Below are positions 40,587-49,239 of a DNA stretch of 64,000 nt, piece after piece. Below the pieces are notes generated by a model, which saw only the letters and a program-made list of their open reading frames with translations, was not told where the DNA came from and did no database searches. Every line of letters begins with the position of its first letter. Within the stretch, counting starts at the first letter, position 1. Made by a program: the position numbers and the translations under genes. Source of the stretch: Bog-473 sp963807775 (GTDB lineage Bacteria; Actinomycetota; Acidimicrobiia; Acidimicrobiales; RAAP-2); NCBI GenBank assembly GCA_963807775.1, contig CAWECY010000017.1, forward strand, positions 310,001 through 374,000. Direction: 5' to 3'.

Positions 40587-41507
40587 TCAGGCGCGCGCCA
40601 GTTCGCTCAGCAGCGTGAAGCCCCGCGCCCGCTCGGCCTCGTCACCGACGACGCCGGCCACGAAGTCGGTCGCCCCGGCCTCGGCCAGCCGGCCGACGGA
40701 CGCCACCACGCTCTCCTCGTCGCCGATGAACGCGATGTCGGCCGCCGCGTCGGCTCCCTCCATGTCGAGCATGGCTCGATACGACGGCAGATTCGGATAG
40801 ATGGAGAAGGACTGGTTGATCCGCTCCTTGGCGCCCTCGACGTCCTTGGTCACCGCGATAGGCAGGGCCACCACCACCCGGGGATCGGGCCGCCCCGCCG
40901 CGTCGGCCGCGGCGCGGATGCTCGGCGCGATGTGTGAGCCGATCGTCTGCGTCCCCGTCATCCAGGTGATGGTCCCGTCGGCCACGGTGCCGGTCAGCTT
41001 GAGCATGGCCGGGCCGAGCGCGGCCACCAGCACGGGTGGCGGGCGCACGCCGGAGATGTCGAGCGGGGCGAAGGCGTGTGTGGTCACCTGCTCGCCGGCG
41101 CTGTGCACGGCCTCCCCACCCAACAGCGGCATGAGCGAGGCCAGGTACTCGCGCATGTACGAGGCCGGCTTGGCGTAGCTCATGCCCCACATGTTCTCGA
41201 CCACCACTTGATGCGACAGCCCGATCCCGAGCAGCAGCCGGTCACCGGTCACCGCCTGCACCGTCAGCGCCTGCTGCGCCAGCATCATCGGATGGCGCGC
41301 CTGGACGGGCACCACGCCCGTCCCCAGCTCAATCCCGGGCACCTCCGCTCCGACCACCGCCAGCAGCGTCAGGGCGTCCGGGCCGAAGATCTGGCTGGCG
41401 AAGGCGTGGTCGAAGCCGGCGTCGGCCAAGCGCCGCACCTGCGCCACGATGTCGGCGATCGGCCGGTCCACCTCCAACATGCTCCCGATGCGCAGGGCCT
41501 TTGCCAT
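40587..41507 (-). CDS. LLM class (probably F420-dependent) oxidoreductase
   Basis: The 306-residue luciferase-like monooxygenase-fold protein has DAGFDHAFASQIFGPDALTL near residues 29-48 and GTGVVPVQARHPMMLAQQAL near 62-81. The segment GDRLLLGIGLSHQ follows, and the C-terminal part has FIGDEESVVASVGRLAEAGA. Such proteins in actinobacteria often use coenzyme F420; the substrate cannot be inferred. A GAGGAGG site 10 nt upstream of the ATG is a good ribosome site. It diverges from purK. Confidence 0.87.
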   Translation of the reverse strand: MAKALRIGSMLEVDRPIADIVAQVRRLADAGFDHAFASQIFGPDALTLLAVVGAEVPGIELGTGVVPVQARHPMMLAQQALTVQAVTGDRLLLGIGLSHQVVVENMWGMSYAKPASYMREYLASLMPLLGGEAVHSAGEQVTTHAFAPLDISGVRPPPVLVAALGPAMLKLTGTVADGTITWMTGTQTIGSHIAPSIRAAADAAGRPDPRVVVALPIAVTKDVEGAKERINQSFSIYPNLPSYRAMLDMEGADAAADIAFIGDEESVVASVGRLAEAGATDFVAGVVGDEAERARGFTLLSELARA

Positions 41508-41574
41508 GAGCAGCCGTCCTCCTCGCGTAGTCTGCCGGTTGTGCCCGCCCCACTGTCTAGGCGAATCGGCGCGC

Positions 41575-41579
41575 GGAGG
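41575..41579 (+). promoter_or_regulatory. Ribosome binding site that points to a CTG start for purK
   Basis: GGAGG lies 8 nt before a CTG at 41588. The frame upstream has no ATG or GTG before a TAG at 41558. The next common start (TTG at 41627) would remove the first beta strand and the Gly-rich loop. Confidence 0.5.
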
Positions 41580-41587
41580 CGAGTGAG

Positions 41588-42763
41588 CTGAGCACCCACG
41601 ACGTCGGGTTCGTCGGGGCGGGCCAGTTGGCGCGCATGGCCGCTGAGGCAGCCAGCGCCCTGGGCCTCTCCATGGCCGTGCTGGCCGAGCACGCCGACGA
41701 CGCCGCCACCTCCATCGCCGCCGAGGTCATCCTCGGCACCCCCGCCGACGCATCCGCCCTCCGCGCCCTGGCCGAGCGCTGTCGCGTGCTGACGTTCGAC
41801 CATGAGCAGGTCGACCTCGACCTCCTGGCCGACCTGGTGGCGGAGGGGACCGTCGTGCGGCCCGGACCGGCCACCATGGAGTTCGCCGTCGACAAGGCGC
41901 ACATGCGCACCGTGCTCGACGAGGCCGGCATCCCGGTCCCCGCCTACGCCGTGCTCGACCCTGGGCCCGACGCCGCCGAGGATGTGGCCAAGTTCGGCTC
42001 GGCCCACGGCTGGCCGCTCGTCCTCAAGGCGGCGCGCGGCGGCTACGACGGCAAGGGCGTCTGGACGGTGCGGGACCAGGCCGAGGCCGAGGCGGTGCTG
42101 TCCTCAGTCACCGGGCGCATCGTGGTGGAGGAGCTGGTGCCGCTCCAGGCCGAGCTGGCCGTCATGGTGGCGCGGCGCCCCTCGGGACAGTCGGCCGCCT
42201 GGCCCGCCGTCGAGACGGCCCAGTTCGACGGGGTCTGCCGCGAGGTCCTGGTGCCGGGCCGGCTGCCCGCCACCGTGGTCGAGGAGGCGTCGGCCCTGGG
42301 CCGCCGGGTGGCCGACATCGCCGCCGCCACCGGCGTCATGGCGATCGAGCTCTTCTGGTCGGGCGGCCGCTTGCTGGTCAACGAGGTGGCCACCCGCGCG
42401 CACAACTCCGGGCACTGGACCATTGAGGGGTCGGTCACCTCGCAGTTCGAGAACCACCTGCGTGCGGTGCTGGACCTGCCCCTGGGGTCGACCGCTCCGG
42501 CCCACCCCCAGGTGGCGAGCGTCAACGTCTTCGGGGGCAGCGGGGGCGAGGACCCCGCCCGGTTGCTGGCCCGGGGACTCGAGGTCGAGGGCGCCCACGT
42601 CCATCTGTATGGCAAAGGTCCCAGGCCAGGACGCAAACTGGGACACGTGACCGTCTGCGGGACCGACGCCGATGACGTGCGGGCGCGTGCCTGGTCGGCC
42701 GCGCTGGCCCTGGGCACCCCCGTGCCCGCGGGGCTCGAGCTGCCCCCGGGGGTGGCGGCGTGA
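41588..42763 (+). CDS. purK: N5-carboxyaminoimidazole ribonucleotide synthase
   Basis: This ATP-grasp enzyme of purine synthesis converts AIR to N5-CAIR with ATP and bicarbonate. The start of the fold reads STHDVGFVGAGQLARM. Other landmarks are DKAHMRTVLDEAGIPVPAY near residue 98, the Gly-rich loop KAARGGYDGKGVW and the C-terminal NEVATRAHNSGHWTIEGSVT. I extended the gene to a CTG at 41588 because GGAGG lies 8 nt before it and the N-terminal Rossmann-like strand would otherwise be lost. A single-base error near the GTG at 41583 is the alternative explanation. The stop overlaps the purE GTG. Confidence 0.9.
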   Translation: MSTHDVGFVGAGQLARMAAEAASALGLSMAVLAEHADDAATSIAAEVILGTPADASALRALAERCRVLTFDHEQVDLDLLADLVAEGTVVRPGPATMEFAVDKAHMRTVLDEAGIPVPAYAVLDPGPDAAEDVAKFGSAHGWPLVLKAARGGYDGKGVWTVRDQAEAEAVLSSVTGRIVVEELVPLQAELAVMVARRPSGQSAAWPAVETAQFDGVCREVLVPGRLPATVVEEASALGRRVADIAAATGVMAIELFWSGGRLLVNEVATRAHNSGHWTIEGSVTSQFENHLRAVLDLPLGSTAPAHPQVASVNVFGGSGGEDPARLLARGLEVEGAHVHLYGKGPRPGRKLGHVTVCGTDADDVRARAWSAALALGTPVPAGLELPPGVAA

Positions 42764-43284
42764 CGTCGGCGTCCTCTCCCCGGTCGCCCGTCGTGGCCGT
42801 GGTCATGGGCAGCTCGTCCGACCTCCCGGTCATGCAGGGCGCGGTCGAGATGCTCGAACGTTTCGGCGTCCCCCACGAGGTGCGGGTGGTCTCGGCCCAC
42901 CGCACCCCGCGCGACATGATCGCCTTCGGAGGCGAGGCGGCGGGCCGGGGGCTGCGCGTGATCATCGCCGGGGCCGGGGGCGCCGCCCACCTGCCCGGGA
43001 TGCTGGCCTCGGTCACGCCCTTGCCGGTCATCGGCGTCCCCGTCGCGCTGTCACAGCTCGACGGGCTGGACAGCCTCCTCTCCATCGTCCAGATGCCCAA
43101 GGGCGTGCCCGTGGCGACGGTGGCGGTCAACGGGGCCCGCAACGCCGGCGTGCTGGCCGTGCGCATCGTTGCCCTCGGCGACCCCGCGCTGACTGCCAAG
43201 ATGGAGGCCTACCAGGAGGAGATCGCGTCGGACGCCCGAGCCCAGGACGCCGACGTGGCTCAAGGAACGAGGCGTGATGGCTGA
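42760..43284 (+). CDS. purE: N5-carboxyaminoimidazole ribonucleotide mutase
   Basis: The 174-residue class I PurE converts N5-CAIR to CAIR, directly after PurK in the pathway. The substrate-binding motifs are visible: VMGSSSDLPVMQGA near residue 15, VSAHRTPRDM near 44, and AGAGGAAHLPGMLAS near 70. The GTG overlaps the purK TGA (GTGA), so translation is coupled. The last ~15 residues are polar and variable. Confidence 0.95.
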   Translation: MTSASSPRSPVVAVVMGSSSDLPVMQGAVEMLERFGVPHEVRVVSAHRTPRDMIAFGGEAAGRGLRVIIAGAGGAAHLPGMLASVTPLPVIGVPVALSQLDGLDSLLSIVQMPKGVPVATVAVNGARNAGVLAVRIVALGDPALTAKMEAYQEEIASDARAQDADVAQGTRRDG

Positions 43285-44104
43285 GCCGAACCTGGCGCAA
43301 CGACTCGGCTATTCGGCCGACGCCAAGCTGGTGGTCATCAACGCCGACGACCTCGGCTCGTGCCACTCGGCCAACGTCGGCGTGTTCGAGTGCCTGGCCA
43401 CGGGCACGGTGACCAGCGCCACCCTCATGGTCCCGTGCCCCTGGGCGCGGGAGGCCAGCAGCCGCTACCGCGGCGAGGACGTCGGGGTGCACCTGACCCT
43501 CAATGCCGAGTACCCGCTCTACCGCTGGGGGCCCATCACCTACGCGCCCTCGCTGCTCGGCGGCGACGGCGGGTTTCCCCAGACCGTCGAGGACGTCTGG
43601 GACCACGCCGACCTGGACGAGGTCCGGCGCGAGTGCCGGGCCCAGATCGAGCGCGCCATCCTGTGGGGCTTCGACGTCAGCCACCTCGACTCCCACATGG
43701 GCACGCTGCAGCTGCGGGCGGAGTTCTTCGACGTCTACCTCGATCTGGCGATCGAGTTCGGTCTGCCCCTGCGCATGGTGAGCCCGGGCCTGGAGCGCTA
43801 CATGGGGTTCCCGGCCCGCGCCGTGGCGGCCGAGGCCGGCGCCGTCTTCACCGACCACTTCCGCTCGCGGCCGCTCTTCGAGAAGGACATCCCGACCCTG
43901 AAGCCCGGTGTCACCGAGCTGCTGCTACACCCGGCCGTCGACAGCGCCGAACTGCGCTCCCTGGCCAGTGACGACTGGGCGTCCCGGGTCGACGACCATC
44001 GCATGATCTGCGGGGAGGATGCGATCCGCCGGTTGCTCCAGGAGGCGGGAGCAACCCTGATCGGGTACCGGGCGTTGCGAGAGCTGGCCCGATCCGGCGG
44101 CTGA
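43277..44104 (+). CDS. ChbG/YdjC family carbohydrate deacetylase
   Basis: The ~275-residue product has the metal-binding motifs of the YdjC/ChbG/HpnK fold: INADDLGSCHSAN near residue 22, GVHLTLNAEY near 69 and SHLDSHMGTLQLR near 134. Family members remove acetyl groups from N-acetylated oligosaccharides or hopanoid precursors; the substrate here is not known. The ATG at 43277 (GTG at 43274 is also possible) overlaps the purE end, so it is transcribed with purKE although no metabolic link is evident. Confidence 0.85.
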   Translation: MAEPNLAQRLGYSADAKLVVINADDLGSCHSANVGVFECLATGTVTSATLMVPCPWAREASSRYRGEDVGVHLTLNAEYPLYRWGPITYAPSLLGGDGGFPQTVEDVWDHADLDEVRRECRAQIERAILWGFDVSHLDSHMGTLQLRAEFFDVYLDLAIEFGLPLRMVSPGLERYMGFPARAVAAEAGAVFTDHFRSRPLFEKDIPTLKPGVTELLLHPAVDSAELRSLASDDWASRVDDHRMICGEDAIRRLLQEAGATLIGYRALRELARSGG

Positions 44105-44108
44105 ACCG

Positions 44109-44738
44109 GTGACCACCACGGCTGCGACCACGATCCAGAACGTCTCGCTGCTGTCCGGGCGCCGGCGCAACGAAGACCTCTTCGACATCACGCTGTCGAC
44201 CGAGGGCATCGATGTGGCGCGGCCCGGCCGCCCCGTCCAGCACATGTCGTGGAACCGGGTGTCGCAGTGGGAGGTAGAGGAGCGCAAGCACGACGTCGTC
44301 CTGACACTGCGCGGCAGCGGAGCCACCACACCCCTGGTGGTCCCCGGATGGTCGGTCGACGACCTGGCGGTGTTGATGCGCGACCTGACGTTGGGGTCGG
44401 TCGAGTACGTCGCCGAGGAACCGCGGCCCGAGACCGCTGCGGTCGAGGCCGAGCTGTCCGAGTTCGCCGAGCTCGCCGAGCTCGCCGAGCAAGCCCACCC
44501 TGTGCCACCTCTCGACACGCCGGACCGTCAGACCCTCGAGCCGGTCGTCCCCGTGACCACGCGGGCAGCCGGCTCGCCTCCCACGCTCATGGTCCGGCGC
44601 CGGCGGCGTCGGCGGCGGCCGGCCTGGAAGCCTGTGGTGACCGTGTTGTTGCTCGCCCTGGCGGCCACGGCCGTCACCCTGGTCCTCCTCCAGAGCGCCG
44701 GCATCATCAACTGGAGCTTCCTCGGCCCCACCTCCTGA
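44109..44738 (+). CDS. Hypothetical protein with C-terminal membrane helix
   Basis: The 209-residue product has a soluble N-terminal ~95 residues (SLLSGRRRNEDLFDITLSTE, later VVPGWSVDDLAVLMRDL) whose alternating pattern could be a PH-like domain. A Glu/Ala-rich linker follows, then a run of eight Arg near residue 163 and one hydrophobic helix near 175-197. The positive run before the helix puts the N-terminal part in the cytoplasm. The function is not recognised. The GTG start is 4 bp after the YdjC stop, so it ends the purKE operon. Confidence 0.65.
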   Translation: MTTTAATTIQNVSLLSGRRRNEDLFDITLSTEGIDVARPGRPVQHMSWNRVSQWEVEERKHDVVLTLRGSGATTPLVVPGWSVDDLAVLMRDLTLGSVEYVAEEPRPETAAVEAELSEFAELAELAEQAHPVPPLDTPDRQTLEPVVPVTTRAAGSPPTLMVRRRRRRRRPAWKPVVTVLLLALAATAVTLVLLQSAGIINWSFLGPTS

Positions 44739-44762
44739 GCGGCGGCCCAGCCGGCGCGACGG

Positions 44763-45629
44763 TCAGCCCGTGGTCCGGATGCCGGCGAAGAGGTCGTCCT
44801 CCGTCACCTCGATGCTCCCGACCCGGCTCTGCGCCAGGCGGAATTCGTCGTAGGGGTGGATGCCGCGCAGAACTTCGGGCGGCAGGCCGAACCAGAACGG
44901 TGAGGAGGGGTCGACTTGGGTGGCATGCGCCTTGAGCGCCTCGCCGCGGATCTGGTTGAACCCAGAGACGTCGATGGACGTGGTGTAGGGCTCGGTCCGC
45001 GTCATGCGCGCCATCCACTTCTCGTCGAAGGGGGACTTGAGGCCGAGCTCCTCGAACTTGGCCTGCATCTCGAGGAAGCGCTCCCCCGACCACACCGAGT
45101 AGTAGAGCTTGTCCGGGGTGAACGACGGCCCGGCCTCCGGGAAGCGGTCCGCATCGCCGGCGAGGTCGAAAGCCAAAACGGAGATCTCGTGCACCCGTAG
45201 ATGATCCGGATGCGGGTACTCGGTCTGGTTGTCGCCGTAGGTGATGATCACCTGGGGACGCTCCCGGCGCACCACCTCGACCAGGCGGCCGACGGCCTCG
45301 TCGAGCGGCGCCTGAGCGAAGGAGGCCGGGTTCTTGTTGGCCTCCGAGTCCGGCATGCCCGAGTCGCGGTAGCCGAGGAGGACCGTGTCGTCGTAGCCGA
45401 TGATCTCGGTCGAGGCCTTGAGCTCGGCCAGCCGGATCCGACCGATGTCGGCCCGCACCTCGGGCGTGTCCATGGCCGGGTTGAGGATGTCGCCCTCCTC
45501 ACCCCCCGTGCAGCACACCAGGACGGTGTGGACGCCCTCGGCGTGGTACTTGGCCACCGTGGGCGCCCCCTTGGAGGCCTCGTCGTCGGGGTGCGCGTGG
45601 ACGCTGAGCAGGCAGAGCCGTTCGGGCAC
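44763..45629 (-). CDS. mca: Mycothiol S-conjugate amidase
   Basis: The 288-residue zinc amidase of the PIG-L family cleaves mycothiol conjugates during detoxification. Metal-binding motifs are AHPDDE (residues 12-17) and HPDH (about 139-142). TGGEEGDILNPAMD near 41-54 and GEALKAHATQVDP near 229 match Mca more than the related MshB deacetylase. Its presence implies a mycothiol-making actinobacterium. A TAGTCT box lies exactly 6 nt before the GTG start. The gene diverges from pspA. Confidence 0.88.
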   Translation of the reverse strand: MPERLCLLSVHAHPDDEASKGAPTVAKYHAEGVHTVLVCCTGGEEGDILNPAMDTPEVRADIGRIRLAELKASTEIIGYDDTVLLGYRDSGMPDSEANKNPASFAQAPLDEAVGRLVEVVRRERPQVIITYGDNQTEYPHPDHLRVHEISVLAFDLAGDADRFPEAGPSFTPDKLYYSVWSGERFLEMQAKFEELGLKSPFDEKWMARMTRTEPYTTSIDVSGFNQIRGEALKAHATQVDPSSPFWFGLPPEVLRGIHPYDEFRLAQSRVGSIEVTEDDLFAGIRTTG

Positions 45630-45635
45630 GTGGTG

Positions 45636-45641
45636 AGACTA
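45636..45641 (-). promoter_or_regulatory. Putative -10 box (TAGTCT) of mca
   Basis: TAGTCT on the minus strand is separated from the GTG start at 45629 by 6 nt, again leaving no room for a ribosome site. Confidence 0.55.
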
Positions 45642-45702
45642 ATGGGGCAGCCCGCAGGGCCGGAGCGGGCCGGCCCGGGCCCACCCTCCCCCCGCTGGGC
45701 CT

Positions 45703-45708
45703 TATGCT
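45703..45708 (+). promoter_or_regulatory. Putative -10 box (TATGCT) of the pspA operon
   Basis: TATGCT is followed by 8 nt and the ATG of pspA at 45717, compatible with a leaderless or nearly leaderless message. Confidence 0.45.
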
Positions 45709-45716
45709 CGGAGTCC

Positions 45717-46595
45717 ATGGCAGGCTTTTTCAGTCGGATCGCGGACATCTTCCGGGCCAAGTCCAACAAGGTCCTCGACAAGATGGAGGACCCCCGCGAC
45801 ACGCTGGACCTCTCCTACGAGAAGCAGGTCGAGCAGCTGACCAAGGTGCGCCGGGGCGTGGCCGACGTGGCGACGGCCCGCAAGCGGATCGAGCTGCAGG
45901 CGCAGGGGCTGCAGAAACAGGCCGACAAGCTGCAGCAGCAGGCCAAGGCCGCGCTGGAGCAGGGCAACGAGGACCTGGCCCGCGAGGCGCTGTCGCGCCG
46001 TGCGGCGCTGGGTGAGCAGCTGGCCGAGCTCAAGACCCAGCACGACCAGATCACCGAACAGGAGCAGAAGCTCGTCGCCACCTCGCAGGAGCTGCAGGCC
46101 CGGGTGGAACGCTTCCGCACCCAGAAGGAGACGATGAAGGCCTCCTACACGGCCGCCGAGGCGCAGACCAAGGTGGGCGAGGCGGTCTCGGGGATCTCGG
46201 ACTCGACACGGTCGGCGGGCGCCACCATGCAGCGGGCGCAGGACAAGATCGCCTCCATGCAGGCCCGGGCCGGGGCCATCGACGAGTTGCTGGAGTCGGG
46301 GGCGCTCGACGACCTGACGCAACCGGTCGACGACATCCAAAAGGAGCTCGACAAGGTCTCCAAGACCAGCCAGGTCGACAACGAACTGGCCGCCCTGAAG
46401 GCGGAGCTCGGGACCGGGGGCGGCGGGGTTGGTGCTGGGGCGGCGGCGCTGCCGGCCGGTGACGACGAGGCGGAGGTGACCGACGCCGAGACCGTGCCGG
46501 CGCCGGCGCCCGCACCCGAGGCAGCAGGATCGGCAGGATCGGCAGGATCGGCCGGATCGGCAGGAACCGTGGGGGCAGGGGGCGAGGGCGCCTGA
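45717..46595 (+). CDS. pspA: Phage shock protein A (PspA/IM30 family)
   Basis: The 292-residue product is almost all helix and coiled coil, as in PspA/IM30 proteins that coat and repair the inner face of the membrane. It has FFSRIADIFRAKSNKVLDKM at the amphipathic N-terminus, followed by long Gln/Lys/Glu heptads. The C-terminal ~60 residues are an Ala/Pro/Gly-rich tail with a 9-bp DNA repeat (46530-46565) encoding GSAGSAGSAGSAG, absent from the core family. The stop overlaps the htpX ATG by one base. Confidence 0.9.
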   Translation: MAGFFSRIADIFRAKSNKVLDKMEDPRDTLDLSYEKQVEQLTKVRRGVADVATARKRIELQAQGLQKQADKLQQQAKAALEQGNEDLAREALSRRAALGEQLAELKTQHDQITEQEQKLVATSQELQARVERFRTQKETMKASYTAAEAQTKVGEAVSGISDSTRSAGATMQRAQDKIASMQARAGAIDELLESGALDDLTQPVDDIQKELDKVSKTSQVDNELAALKAELGTGGGGVGAGAAALPAGDDEAEVTDAETVPAPAPAPEAAGSAGSAGSAGSAGTVGAGGEGA

Positions 46596-47542
46596 TGGCC
46601 ATCTCGCGCAACATCAAGCCCGACCGGGGTTTGACCTACCGGATGCTCCTCACGGGCTTCCTTTTCGTGGTGCTCTACGCCGTGTTCATCGGCCTCCTCT
46701 TCTACTTCCTCCACAGCCTCGTCCTGATCCTGGTCATCGCGGTCGGCGTCCTGTTCTGCCAGTACTGGTTCAGCGCCAAGATCGCCATGTACGCCATGCA
46801 CGCCAAGGAGGTCACGCCCGAGCAGGCCCCCGAGCTGCACGGCGTGGTCGATCGGCTGTGCGCCCTGGCGGACATGCCCAAGCCCAAGGTGGCCATCGCG
46901 CAGACGGATATTCCCAATGCCTTCGCCACCGGACGCAACCCCAAGGCAGCGGTGGTCTGCGTGACCACGGGCCTCCTGCGCCGTCTCGATGAGCCCGAAG
47001 TCGAGGCCGTGCTGTCCCACGAGATTTCCCACGTGGCCCACCGCGACGTGGCGGTGATGACCATCGCCAGCGGGCTCGGGATGATCGCCGGCCTCCTCAC
47101 CCGGGTGATGTTCTACTCGGAGATCTTCGGTGGGGGCCGGGGTGGCGGCAACAACCAGCAGAGCCAGGCCGCCCTCATTGAGATGGCTGTGCTGCTGATC
47201 TCGGTCGTGGTCTACTTCATCAGTTTCCTGTTGACCATGGCGCTCTCGCGTTATCGCGAGCTGGCGGCGGACCGCTCCGGAGCGCTGCTGATCGGGCGCC
47301 CCTCGCTGCTTGCCTCGGCGCTGGTCAAGATCACCGGGGAGATGGGACGCATCCCGACCAAGGACCTGCGGTCGGCCGAGCCCTTCAACGCCTTCTTCTT
47401 CGCCCCGGCCGTGGCCAACGGGGCCGCCCAGGGAACCGGCGGCGGGTTCAGCTTCGGCAACCTGTTCCGCACCCACCCCACCCTGGAGCGCCGCCTGGCC
47501 CAGCTGGAGTCGCTCGAGCACCAGCTCGGCCAGGCCAGCTGA
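46595..47542 (+). CDS. htpX: Membrane zinc metalloprotease HtpX
   Basis: The 315-residue M48 protease degrades misfolded membrane proteins. Two hydrophobic helices lie near residues 18-55. The zinc motif HEISH is at 142-146, the third ligand lies in SRYRELAADRSGA near 219, and further membrane segments surround 150-215. Position between pspA and pspAB marks a membrane-stress operon. Confidence 0.93.
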   Translation: MAISRNIKPDRGLTYRMLLTGFLFVVLYAVFIGLLFYFLHSLVLILVIAVGVLFCQYWFSAKIAMYAMHAKEVTPEQAPELHGVVDRLCALADMPKPKVAIAQTDIPNAFATGRNPKAAVVCVTTGLLRRLDEPEVEAVLSHEISHVAHRDVAVMTIASGLGMIAGLLTRVMFYSEIFGGGRGGGNNQQSQAALIEMAVLLISVVVYFISFLLTMALSRYRELAADRSGALLIGRPSLLASALVKITGEMGRIPTKDLRSAEPFNAFFFAPAVANGAAQGTGGGFSFGNLFRTHPTLERRLAQLESLEHQLGQAS

Positions 47543-47563
47543 GCCTGCGGCGGGCGGCCGGCG

Positions 47564-48136
47564 GTGGGCCTCTTCGACACCATCCTGGGGCGGTCCAAGC
47601 CCGTGCGGGCGAATTTGGACGCGTTGTTCGCCCTGCCCACGGCGGCGCTGACGCTCGAGAGCGCCGGGGGATTGGTCACGTCGGGCCATGCCGGCGTCTG
47701 CTGGAAGGCACCGCCCGGCCAGGTGGCGGCCGACGCCCAGAAGGAGGTGGCTTCGCTGGTCGGGGACGGGTTCAGCCAGGCTGTGGACTCCTTCGACTAC
47801 GGCTGGCTCCTGCTCGCCGACCCCGATCTCGAGGAGCTGGTGACCAAGATCCACATGGCCAACTCCACCCTGCAGGACAACGGCTGGGGCCCGCAGTTGC
47901 TCTGCTCGGTCTTCGGCTTCGTGCCCGGGGCCGACGCCCCGTGTGACGCCAAGCCGTTCCGGCTCGTCTACCTGTTCAAGCGCGGGACGTTCTACCCGTT
48001 CGCCCCGATCGATCCGGCCAAGGAGCGGCGTGACACCGAGCTGGAGCTCCGCATCCGCTCCATGGTCGGTGTGGACCTGCCGGTGGAGCCCGACCTGACG
48101 CGCTGGTTCCCCATGTGGGACATGCCGGTCTCGTGA
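47564..48136 (+). CDS. pspAB: PspA-associated protein PspAB
   Basis: The 190-residue soluble protein starts MGLFDTILGRSKPVRANLDA and contains AGVCWKAPPGQ and FRLVYLFKRGTFYPFAPID, matching the PspAB family found beside pspA and htpX in actinobacteria. Its biochemical role is not established; context links it to envelope stress. The GTG start at 47564 follows htpX by 21 bp, and the TGA overlaps the phosphatase GTG. Confidence 0.85.
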   Translation: MGLFDTILGRSKPVRANLDALFALPTAALTLESAGGLVTSGHAGVCWKAPPGQVAADAQKEVASLVGDGFSQAVDSFDYGWLLLADPDLEELVTKIHMANSTLQDNGWGPQLLCSVFGFVPGADAPCDAKPFRLVYLFKRGTFYPFAPIDPAKERRDTELELRIRSMVGVDLPVEPDLTRWFPMWDMPVS

Positions 48137-48897
48137 CCGACACGTTCGATCGTCTCATCGCGCTGGAGGGCGCGGTCAACTTCCGCGACCTCGGCGGCTA
48201 CGTGGTGGCCGGAGGCGAGTCCCGGACCCGATGGCGCGTCCTGTTCCGGGCGGACGGCCTGGGCGACCTGACATCGGGCGACTTCGATGTGGTGCGCGCC
48301 CTCGGCATCCGGACCGTCATCGACCTGCGGGCGCCCTACGAGCTCGAACGGGGCCAGTTCGATTTCGAGGCGCACCCGGTCGACTACCACCACATCCCGT
48401 TCATTGAGTCGATCCCCGATCCCGAGGAATTCGACAAGCGCCCCGATCTGCTCGAGGCCCAGTATCTCGAGATGCTCGACAATGCCGGCCTGCAGATCCG
48501 CACGGCCCTCGAGGTCATCGCCTCCCCGGGCGCGCTACCGGCGGTCTTCCACTGCACGGCGGGAAAGGATCGCACCGGACTGCTGTCGGCGATCATCCTC
48601 ACCCTGCTCGGCGCGGACGAGGAGACGGTCGTCGCCGACTACGCGCTGAGCGGCGAGGCCATGGGGCGGCTGCGGGAGAAGATCATCCGCAAGTACCCCG
48701 AGAGCGAGACGCTGCTCTCCACCATCGACGAGGTTTTCTCGGCCCACCCCACCAAGATGCAGAACCTGCTCGCCTACCTGCGCGAGCACTACGGCTCCAT
48801 GGAGGCCTACGCCGGCGGGATCGGAGCCGGTCCCGTGGTGGCGTCACTGCGGTCGGCGCTGCTCGAGCCGGCCGGCGGGGCGTCGAGCCCGCTCTGA
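48133..48897 (+). CDS. Tyrosine-protein phosphatase (dual-specificity/PTP-like)
   Basis: The 254-residue product has the start NFRDLGGYVV near residue 16 and the P-loop HCTAGKDRTG at 140-149 (nucleophile C141, R147). This is the pattern of bacterial PTPs of the MptpB/LipA type, which may also act on phosphoinositides. The GTG start overlaps the pspAB stop, so it is part of the stress operon, but no regulatory link is proven. Confidence 0.88.
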   Translation: MTDTFDRLIALEGAVNFRDLGGYVVAGGESRTRWRVLFRADGLGDLTSGDFDVVRALGIRTVIDLRAPYELERGQFDFEAHPVDYHHIPFIESIPDPEEFDKRPDLLEAQYLEMLDNAGLQIRTALEVIASPGALPAVFHCTAGKDRTGLLSAIILTLLGADEETVVADYALSGEAMGRLREKIIRKYPESETLLSTIDEVFSAHPTKMQNLLAYLREHYGSMEAYAGGIGAGPVVASLRSALLEPAGGASSPL

Positions 48898-49239
48898 CCG
48901 ACGCCGGGTAGGGCCTCGCTCCCCGGCGGCCTGGTTCCACCCGCCTCTCCGGAGGACGCCGGGTCCATCCGTATACGCGCCGTTCCGCCCATGTCCTCGA
49001 CTGCCCTATTCGCGCCGGCCGGGGCATGTCCCTCACTGCTGTATACGACCCGCCCGTCTTCCATATACAGCAGTGACCAACACCCCTGGTCCGGTCCGAA
49101 TACGCCCGAGAAAGGGCCACCCAGCAGGGACTCTGCTGGAGGATCGGCAAGGGCGCCGTTTCCACCGTCCAAACCGGGCGCGAAGGCCGACCGTTGACGA
49201 CCGGATGGATTGGCGTCAAGCCCGGCGACAGGACAGCGA
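48898..49239. other. 342-bp intergenic region with a long inverted repeat
   Basis: No gene is supported between the convergent phosphatase and pterin dehydratase genes. It contains GTATAC palindromes at 48971-48976 and 49041-49046. It also holds a perfect 13-bp inverted repeat: TCACTGCTGTATA at 49033-49045 with its complement at 49064-49076 around an 18-nt loop. The hairpin could end both transcripts or be an operator-like element. Confidence 0.5.
49033..49076. terminator. Inverted repeat with 13-bp perfect arms
   Basis: The arms are 49033-49045 and 49064-49076, with an 18-nt loop. The location between convergent genes favours a terminator, but the AT-containing arms and the lack of a T tract leave a protein-binding site open. 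Confidence 0.45.

Noticed and set aside
40563..41076. Plus-strand frames opposite the LLM oxidoreductase.
   Set aside because: They are shadows; the minus strand carries a complete and recognisable LLM protein with a ribosome site.
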